A stretch of DNA of 64,000 bases from Mauremys mutica. Its lineage: Eukaryota; Chordata; Testudines; Geoemydidae. The notes beneath the pieces were generated by a model. It saw only the letters and a list, made by a program, of their open reading frames with translations, was not told where the DNA came from and made no database searches. Below, one piece after another: positions 57,547-64,000 of the stretch (the stretch's first letter is position 1; each line of letters begins with the position of its first letter). The position numbers were made by a program, and so were the translations under genes. Where the stretch lies: positions 32,997,340-33,061,339 of the forward strand of contig NC_059077.1 of NCBI RefSeq assembly GCF_020497125.1, read 5' to 3'.

Positions 57547-60360
57547 CTAGCAAAAGGAATAAAATTAAAATATTACACAGGAAAATTCAGAAATTTTAAA
57601 TCAGAAAGACTATCCCCAAGCATTTTCCGTCAGAGAGAAATAAGTGCTCAAAAAGAAAGAGCAAACATGCAGCAAGTCAGAAGGTTATAGGTTTGAGGGT
57701 TTTTACCAAAAGGCTGCTTTCTAGGCTTCATGGCCCTTAGCTGAAAATTGCTAGTGTACATGTTCATTAGCACAGAGAAGGACAGAATAATCAGAATTTC
57801 CCTCCACCCTCACCAGTGTACTGACTGTGTATCCAGTATAAAATATTCCAAAAATAGGACTCTTTGAACAGTTTTGAGGCATCTGTTAAGTTGTCCAGTG
57901 TGCCTCTTCAGCTCTGATCCTACTCTTAAGCAAGGTCCAACTGGCCCTTTTCTCTGGCCAGCTCCCCAACTCCAGAGAGTGCAAATTGTTTGATTTCATT
58001 TTCACCAAGGCAGGGAGGTTGAGGGGAGGTAAAGCAGCTGGGGGGTGGAGGGAAGAGGAGGAAAGAATGCTTTTACACATGGTTTCCCCAGTTCATGCAT
58101 ACTGGATAGAGCCCTGGAACAAACATGGTCACTGTCTGTGCTGGAAGCCTTCAGGAGCCAACATTTATTAAAGAACACCTTTAAATCACCTTAATCATGA
58201 TATGATCTACAGAAATTGCCTGGTCAGAGGTGTGCAGAAGCTTAGGCAGTCATATCAAAAGCCTGGGGTGGCATTTTCACTAGGTTTAGTTCTTTGATCA
58301 GCTGGCTCTACAGAGGTTCAGAATAGGTTCAAACTCAAGAACACTAAGTCACCCTAGTCCCTCTTTAGCTGTCTGGGGATAGAAACTATTTCTTCTTCCA
58401 GTATGTAAAACATCAAGTAGTAAAATTAACCCCAAAATTGGATTAATTGAAATTTGGGAGTGGTGGGAGAGAGAAGAGATTAAGCAATGGAAGTTAAAGA
58501 TTAAACTAATAAAATGGACAAATGAAAAATAAAAGTAGGTTAATTCTCCCCTTTCCCTGGTCCCATGTGAAGGCCTAGTGACTCCCCAGTCGGTGCAGTG
58601 AGAGCACTTTATTCTGTGCTCCATTTTGGATGTTTCTTAGTACAAAGCTGTGACCAAGACTCCAAGCAGCATTTACAACAGATGTTCTGATCTAGCATGA
58701 GGCAACAGATCAGGTCAGCAGCAATCCTGCTCTTCAGTCCTCTCACCATGAAGGAATGAAGTAGTGGAGGGAATTTTCTGTCAGACATCTCCCAGTCTTC
58801 CATCAGAGAGGAGTAAGAACTTTGCCACCCCTGCCAAGAGAAACATCCCTCCTCTGTGAGAGGGGGAAGGAACCTCCAATCCCTCTGTAAGGGCCCACAA
58901 GGAGGAAACTGACATCTCCAGCAGGTAGGCATGGGAGGGGGAGAAGAAGAATGGGAAAAGAAGCCAACAACAGAACATTGGAAGAGAGCGAAGTTATGTG
59001 GCTGGGGGTGGAAGATTGGAAGCCTCTCGCCCCCCCCCACACACACACTTTGTGCTAGAGAAGTCATTAAGTTCACAGTGAAGAATATTTAAGTGCCCAA
59101 TATATTGATTTAAGAATTTTGCTCACTGCAGTAAGAACTACAGTCCCTCATGCAGGTTACAGAGAGTGCTGCTTATGAGAACAGGCAAGCAAAAAAAAAA
59201 AAAACACCCACACATAACGAGGGACACTCGTTTCCTTTGATGCTAAAAAAGGACCACCTTAAAGAGGTCTGTCTGAGATAATGTTTTTCCATCTACTTAA
59301 CCAAGTAGTTCTGTGCTTATCACAGTGGTATCCAAGCATCCTAACAAACCTATGGGACCTTGTCTAGTGCATGTTCTGTACAACACTGAGCTTCTTCTCA
59401 GTACTCTAGTCAACAGGAAACACCCGCAAGATTCAAGCAAATAATGGCATTGAGACAAATACAAAAATCAAGCACTCTAGTAACTGTAAGCCAACATTGT
59501 CAAAGACCAAGCCTCTTGTCTCCCCACTTACATCATCATCATTACTCAAAACCATGCTCTTCCATCCCCCCAACACCACCCCTTTACTCCTATTAATTAG
59601 ATCAAACCCAAAGTCTAATCTAAGAATATATATCAAAAGAGAAAAAACTGTGCCATTTCATCTTCTGTATGCATGGCAGAGACTCAGTGAAGAGCTGTAT
59701 TTTAGCAAGATAGATATTTTCTTGTCTATAACCAACAGCTACCCTGGGATCTCCTAGATCACCAGTATAGCAAGTGTATGGATGCAACCTAGGTCCCACT
59801 CCCTAACCTTTGCTGCTCTAAGAAAGACTTATGAGGATGTAGCAGAGTAGCAATCTCATTAGCTAAAGAAAAAAGTATAAGTTAGGTTGCTTATAGACAG
59901 ATTTATTTTTTCTCTCCTCCACATAATTCAAGATATAAACCAGGAGGTCACAGGGGAAAACTTAATCTCTAAGCCTGCATACAGAATTGTAGAGCTGGCT
60001 AGCTGTATTGCCAGGGTGAAAGGTGTGTCTTTGGAGCATCAGCTATTGGTTAATATTTCAAACCAGGCCTTCCAAAAGGTAAAAGCTTAGTTAACATCCA
60101 TCTACTGCTATACAGAACCACCACCACTCAGCTCTCTCGGGTCAGGAATTTTCCACCATGCACCATTCTTCACAAAATCTAAATTGCTTCTGGGCCATGA
60201 GCCATGTTGACCTCATTGTTTTGGTTAGTGACTAACAGCAGAAAGTGACAAGTGTGCAAAACCCTAGGAGAAAGTACAGCACAGGTTAAAATGTAACAGA
60301 GCACAGGTGTAAGACTTAACATGATGAGCATGCAGTTATTTAGCAGAGGTTCCAGTTACT
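57547..60360. other. Intron 1, no gene recognised
   Basis: The exon 2 acceptor lies at 57547-57560. The 155-codon minus frame at 58609-59076 overlaps two other frames on the same strand and has no known domain. A C/A-rich simple stretch is at 59030-59048 and an A run at 59191-59205. I saw no CpG island or first exon. Confidence 0.5.
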
Positions 60361-60364
60361 TTCT

Positions 60365-60490
60365 CCAGACCTGAGGAAGAGCTTTGTGAAGCTCAAAAAT
60401 CCATCCAATTCCAGCAACGCAAGTTGATTCAATAAAAGATATCACATTTATCTTGTCTCATTTCCTGGGACAAACACAGCTATAACATGG
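60365..60490 (+). mobile_element. Penelope-like family-2 copy with hammerhead-like core
   Basis: The plus strand reads AGACCTGAGGAAGAGCTTTG: a CUGAGGA core (60373-60379), a GAGCUU/AAGCUC stem, then AAAA where GAAA is expected (consistent with CpG decay of CGAAA). It continues to 'gattcaataaaagatatcac' and ends 'gacaaacacagctataac', parallel to the GACxxACACGGCTAC end of family 1. Class assignment is inferred. Confidence 0.65.
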
Positions 60491-60639
60491 CATTTAATTC
60501 ACATCAAAATGTTACAGATGCTCTAGTTTTCATGAAGCAACCAAAACCCAACAAGATTCAGTTAATTTACCACCTGTTTAGCTTCATTAGAATGAATCTC
60601 TGCCCCCAGAATGATTTGTAGGCGTTAATGAGAAGGGAC

Positions 60640-61300
60640 ACAAAATGTAACTCCAAATTAAGGGGATTAGAAACTCAAATGCAGACAGACTATATCTGAC
60701 ATCATCATCCACAAATCCCTTTGAATTGCTGCAGTGGCTCCCCCTTCTCCAGTGTGTTACATGCAAGCCGTATCTCACCATTTTCGAGTCCCTATGAAAC
60801 AAAATCTCTCTCTACAGTTGCACTTTGATCTTTCTGTATGCTCACCCACATGCTCTACATCCCACCTAGGAGGGGGCAGCCAGAATGCCTATTTGGCCAC
60901 TTCTCCCAAAGTCATTTTCATTCTCTTCATTATCAAAGAATATGCATGAACATCCTCCTTGAGGCAGTCTCCAAAGCTATACTCCCTCCTCCAGAACCCA
61001 GTTCAGCAATGGCAAGTTTCTTGGAGGAAATTATTCATAGTGTGTCAATTTTTTTTGCTTCATCATGCTGTGCACTAGTAACCAGTACCCAGACTGTCTT
61101 ACTGGATGTTTCTCTTTTCCCTTACTCCTCCCATATCTTATCTGCAATTACACCCTGATCATACAGAGAATATGCATGAAAGTAATTTTATTCACACCAA
61201 CAGTCCCATAAGATTTGCACATGGCTATTTATTCAGGTACATAAGTATCTGCAGGATATGGCCCTTTCTTTGTAAGCTTGTCCATATTAGGAGATGTTAG
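60640..61300 (+). mobile_element. Possible L2-like LINE 3' remnant
   Basis: Plus frames 'gctgcagtggctcccccttc' (LQWLPL) and the downstream order resemble the C-terminal region of L2 ORF2 (WLPL..R..FK), but the match is short and stops are common. It could be chance. Confidence 0.35.
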
Positions 61301-61453
61301 CACACTTTTGGGTGCTAGTAAAATAAAAAGCAGATAATATATTAACTTGCAGTCTTTATTAAGTGTTAAAGCGTACTTTTATCCTAGTCATGTTGAGTAC
61401 TTTAATTTTAATTGTCCATAGCCATACCATTGTGGGAAGCACATACATCAGAT

Positions 61454-61655
61454 CGGGGGGAGGGATAGCTCAGTGGGTTGAGCATTGGCCTGCTAAACCC
61501 AGGGTTGTGAGTTCAATCCTTGAGGGGGCCGCCACTTAGGGATCTGGGGCTAAAATCAGTACTTGGTCCTGCTAGTAAAGGCAGGGGGCTGGACTCAATG
61601 ACCTTTCAAGGTCCCTTCCAGTTCTAGGAGATTGGTATATCTCCAATTTTTTTTT
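61454..61655 (+). repeat. tRNA-derived Cry-type turtle SINE
   Basis: GGAGGGATAGCTCAGTGGGT (A box), GGTTGTGAGTTCAATCC (B box), 'ggtcctgctagtaaaggcag', then the CR1-like tail 'gacctttcaaggtcccttcc', 'agttctaggagattggtata' and an A/T-rich end. It is very close to the copy at 46972, differing by a short 'ccgccacttagggatctgg' segment. Not a tRNA gene. Confidence 0.95.
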
Positions 61656-62212
61656 AAATTATCTTCAGGTGGCATAAAGCCTGGTCAATTCTCCAGCAAG
61701 GACCTCCAATTAGTATTCTTCCCTGTCAGTAAAAGATTATGGGGGCGTTAGGAGAACACTACTGAAGGTGCTCCCTTTCAGCTGAGAGGTAAAGCCCTTG
61801 CCCTGATCATCATCTGGGGACACTGAATGGGTTATGGCACTTTTCCAAGAAGAGTGGTGTCTGATTAAGATTTCCCATGTAGCTGTAATTTGATGCACTA
61901 TTCACCTTTTGTCCAGGAAAGACTGTTCAGCATGGTTGTGTCTCAAACAGCTGCTGTTTTATCCCAGAAGTAGTTGCATTGCAGTGGTGAATGAAAGAAT
62001 TCCTGTTTATATAAACATCTTAAGACACTCAAAATCCTTTGGTGCTTCATGTTTTCTCTATGGTGGCTTTTATGCCAAACCACCACAAGTGGTATTGTGT
62101 GGTATGACAGCCTACAATTAGTGGAGTGCTATGACAGCCAAGTTAGATGAACTATAGAGTAAATCTGTTCCAGACAAGAGTTCTGAGGAATGAGAGCGGT
62201 CAGTATCTGAAG
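61656..62212. other. Intron 1; possible ancient SINE at 61735-61890
   Basis: 'ccctttcagctgagaggtaa', 'gggttatggcacttttccaa' and 'gaagagtggtgtctgattaa' resemble an old vertebrate repeat seen in turtles, class unsure. Nothing else is recognised. Confidence 0.35.
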
Positions 62213-62265
62213 GTTTCAGAGTAGCAGCAGTGTTAGTCTGTATCCATAAGCAATTCTTCCAGATA
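62213..62265 (-). mobile_element. Penelope-like family-1 fragment
   Basis: 'ggtttcagagtagcagcagt' and 'gttagtctgtatccataagc' are the 3' end of another subfamily of the repeat seen at 18503 and 46871 (minus strand reading GACTAACACTGCTGCTACTC). Confidence 0.7.
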
Positions 62266-62289
62266 CTGAGAAAACCCACATAGAAAAAC

Positions 62290-62712
62290 TCATCCAAATC
62301 TTCTTTGCCTTGTCCCATCAAATCATTTTTGGTGGCTCTTGTTCAACTCTATATATTGTCCAGTGCGGCTTCCAAACCGACACCAGCCTTCTTCATGTAC
62401 TCCTTCAGCATCTTGAACCACTTTTCTCTACATCTTCCTTGTAGTCTTTGTCCTCTTTGGCCACCACATCTCGTCAGGTCACATACTACCCCCCACCACG
62501 GAAAAGCTGAGGGAGTATCAGCATCATGGCTCATACCATTTCATTGCATAGCTGTCCAGTTCATCTTACCCAGCGTCCACGTAAGCACGCTCATTGTGAC
62601 ATGAAGTAGTTGTTCTCTCTTCCTTGTTGGCCAGCATTCCAACCCACACATTATGGCAGGCCTAATCATCCTGCACTTGCTCTTTATGCAGTGTTGTTGT
62701 AGCAATATCAGT
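62290..62712 (-). mobile_element. RTE/Jockey-type LINE ORF2 C-terminus, decayed
   Basis: Minus-strand frames at 62747-62541 and 62534-62349 give AIMCGLECWPTRKREQLLHV, then MSVLTWTLGKMNW, then CGGQRGQRLQGRCREKWFKM and LKEYMKKAGVG. These are in the order of the YGSECWPxxKxxExxLHVxEMRMLRW and GRPRKxWxxxxKEDMxxxG blocks found at the end of LINE reverse transcriptase proteins. Frames are broken between blocks. The exact clade is not settled. Confidence 0.65.
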
Positions 62713-62729
62713 TCCAGGATAGGAATACA

Positions 62730-62835
62730 AGGTGGGTGAGGTAACATCTTTTATTGGACCAACTTCTGTTGGAGACACAAGCTTTTCAGCTTACAGTCTC
62801 TACAGAGCTCTTCTTCAGGTCTGGGAAACTTACAC
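62730..62835 (-). mobile_element. Penelope-like family-2 copy with intact hammerhead core bases
   Basis: On the minus strand: CAGACCTGAAGAAGAGCTCT, with CUGAAGA at 62818-62812, a partial stem, then GAAA at 62787-62784 and AGCUUGUGUC. It continues with 'ccaacagaagttggtccaat', 'aaaagatgttacctcaccca'. Both conserved core motifs (CUGANGA and GAAA) are intact here, though stem II has gained about 8 bases and lost one pair. Class assignment is inferred. Confidence 0.7.
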
Positions 62836-62876
62836 AGTGTCACAGCTAAATACAAGGTGGAGTAGATCGTTTAGCA

Positions 62877-63091
62877 CAGCGGTTCTCAACTTATTTATCA
62901 TTGTGGGCTGCATATGCAGCTCACAATGTACTACCTGGGCCACAGTGGCTGGGTGGCAGGGCAGTGGCAGCCCAGAAACTGACCCCCAGCCCCCCCCCAC
63001 CCCCACCGTGGCAGCCTTTAGCACCCAGCTGAGCTGGGCCACAGCAGTGTGCTAATTGGGCTGCATGGAGCCCACAGGTTGAGACCCGCTG
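62877..63091 (+). mobile_element. hAT-type MITE, exact 8-bp TSD
   Basis: The ends are inverted: CAGCGGTTCTCAACTTATTT at the left and GGTTGAGACCCGCTG at the right. The 8-bp duplication GTTTAGCA is exact at 62869-62876 and 63092-63099. Only 215 bp long; the interior holds a 'gtgggctgcatatgcagctcac' fold-back. Frames across it encode nothing. Confidence 0.93.
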
Positions 63092-63099
63092 GTTTAGCA

Positions 63100-63780
63100 T
63101 AACTAGTTAATATATATTTCAAGAAGCCATTCAAGGTGAAGTGGCCTTTTAACACCTCTCCAGTCACTGGGGGGGGGGGGTGGAGGTGAGGGAACATGGG
63201 GTAGGTAGGTGGGAGGGGTGATGTTAATGGGTCTTAGATGGCCAAGGACACCAGCTGTGAGTGGGGTAGAGTGGAAAGAGAGGAGAGTGGTGTGTTGGGC
63301 TTTCACACTGCAAGGTGAGAAACTGAGACCAGAAGGACACTGCCCACCATACTCTGGGTGGATGTATACTCATGGTCCTATGCTTTCGAATTGTTGTGGC
63401 CGTGCTTTCCCAAATTAATAATGGGTTCCTTTTTCCCTCCTTAAAAAACAGATATAGTGTTGGTGAGAGGGGAAGCCTTTTAGAAGTGCCATGGATTGGT
63501 GTTTAGTTTTCCCCAATTACTAGGTGGGAGTTCAAGATGATTCTGTTTTGTATTGTTCAGAGGAACCCCTAGATGTTGTGCATGGAGTTCTGGGCAGCAG
63601 CCCTGCTCGGATCAAGGACATGCACACGACCGCCAGAGCTGTGAGCAGGTGCAGGGTTCACAGCAGGGAGCCTACCAGCCTTTGTCAATTTCAAGGCTCC
63701 AGCAGGGAACTATGAAATTGATAAGAATGACATCCAAACAGCACAGGTAAGTAACCCTCTACAGGGACACTGCATCACCT
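63100..63780. other. Intron 1, no gene recognised
   Basis: A run of twelve G is at 63169-63180. Plus frames near 63524-63750 show no known domain. Confidence 0.5.
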
Positions 63781-63942
63781 TAACTACACCAACATAAGCC
63801 CTCTGATGGAGATGGAGTTATGATGTCAGGGCAGTAAGGCACTTACATTGGCAGGAGCAAGACTCTAGTGTGTACACTGACATCATTAGGTCGACGTAAG
63901 CTGCCTTACGTCAACCGAACTCTGTAGCGTAGACCAGGCCTG
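63781..63942. mobile_element. MITE, right part with ggcctggtctacgc end
   Basis: The right end 'ctgtagcgtagaccaggcct' is the reverse of the common turtle MITE terminus, with 'ggtcgacgtaagctgcctta' and 'cgtcaaccgaac' inside. The left end may be 'taactacaccaacataagcc' near 63781. Confidence 0.65.
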
Positions 63943-63944
63943 CA

Positions 63945-64000
63945 TAAGTTTCCCAGACCCGAAGAAGAGCTCTGCGTAGCTCAAAAGTCTCTCACCCCAA
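63945..64000 (+). mobile_element. Penelope-like family-2 copy, cut by the window edge
   Basis: Reads CCCAGACCCGAAGAAGAGCT: the core CCGAAGA (CUGAAGA with U to C), stem GAGCU/AGCUC around CUGCGU, then AAAA (CpG-decayed GAAA). The rest lies beyond 64000. Confidence 0.65.

Noticed and set aside
58609..59076. 155-codon minus-strand frame
   Set aside because: Overlaps two other open minus frames, has no known domain, no splice context and no codon-use signal that I can judge.
1..64000. CRISPR arrays, operons, bacterial promoters and terminators
   Set aside because: No regularly spaced direct repeats of that type exist, and the sequence is vertebrate intronic DNA.

Overview
The window is vertebrate nuclear DNA, almost certainly from a cryptodiran turtle. 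The evidence is spliced animal exons with long introns and a repeat set typical of turtles: tRNA-derived Cry-type SINEs with a CR1-like tail, CR1 LINEs, MIR-type SINEs, Penelope-like retroelement pieces, many hAT elements with 8-bp target duplications and Harbinger-type MITEs with TTA duplications. Most open reading frames here are chance frames or repeat remains.

One host gene is supported: PLPP1 (phospholipid phosphatase 1, formerly PPAP2A/LPP1), on the minus strand. Three internal coding exons are present, in transcription order: 57546-57395 (exon 2), 51510-51230 (exon 3) and 19621-19564 (exon 4). Splice sites and reading phase agree across all three. Exon 3 carries catalytic motif C1 (KYSIGRLRP) and exon 4 carries C2 (SGH). 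The first exon should lie above position 64000, and the exons with motif C3 and the C-terminus below position 1. I could not find them here. All the rest is intron: intron 1 (partial), intron 2 (5.9 kb), intron 3 (31.6 kb) and intron 4 (partial).

Layout: 1-2540 holds a decayed Gmr1-like Ty3/gypsy retrotransposon (minus strand) in which integrase directly follows protease. 5.7-6.2 kb is a CpG-rich hAT element. 7.8-8.7 kb is a CR1 tail plus a hairpin MITE. 9.4-11.1 kb has Harbinger-type DNA including a broken transposase. 18.5 kb has a palindromic Penelope-like insertion. 20-24.7 kb has several MITEs and a hAT element; 24.7-29.5 kb is CR1-rich. 31.08-31.34 kb is a perfect 106-bp inverted repeat around a 48-bp spacer, matching no repeat I know. 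35.2-39.7 kb has a Harbinger MITE and a solo LTR. 42-47.4 kb has CR1, hAT, PLE, SINE and MITE copies; 50.6-56.6 kb more hAT and Harbinger DNA; 60.4-64 kb Penelope-like, L2-like, SINE, RTE-like and hAT pieces.

The most notable signals are the perfect inverted repeat in intron 3, the hammerhead-ribozyme-like cores in two Penelope-like repeat families, and the protease-integrase order of the gypsy element. All identifications come from reading the sequence and recalled family features; no database search was run.
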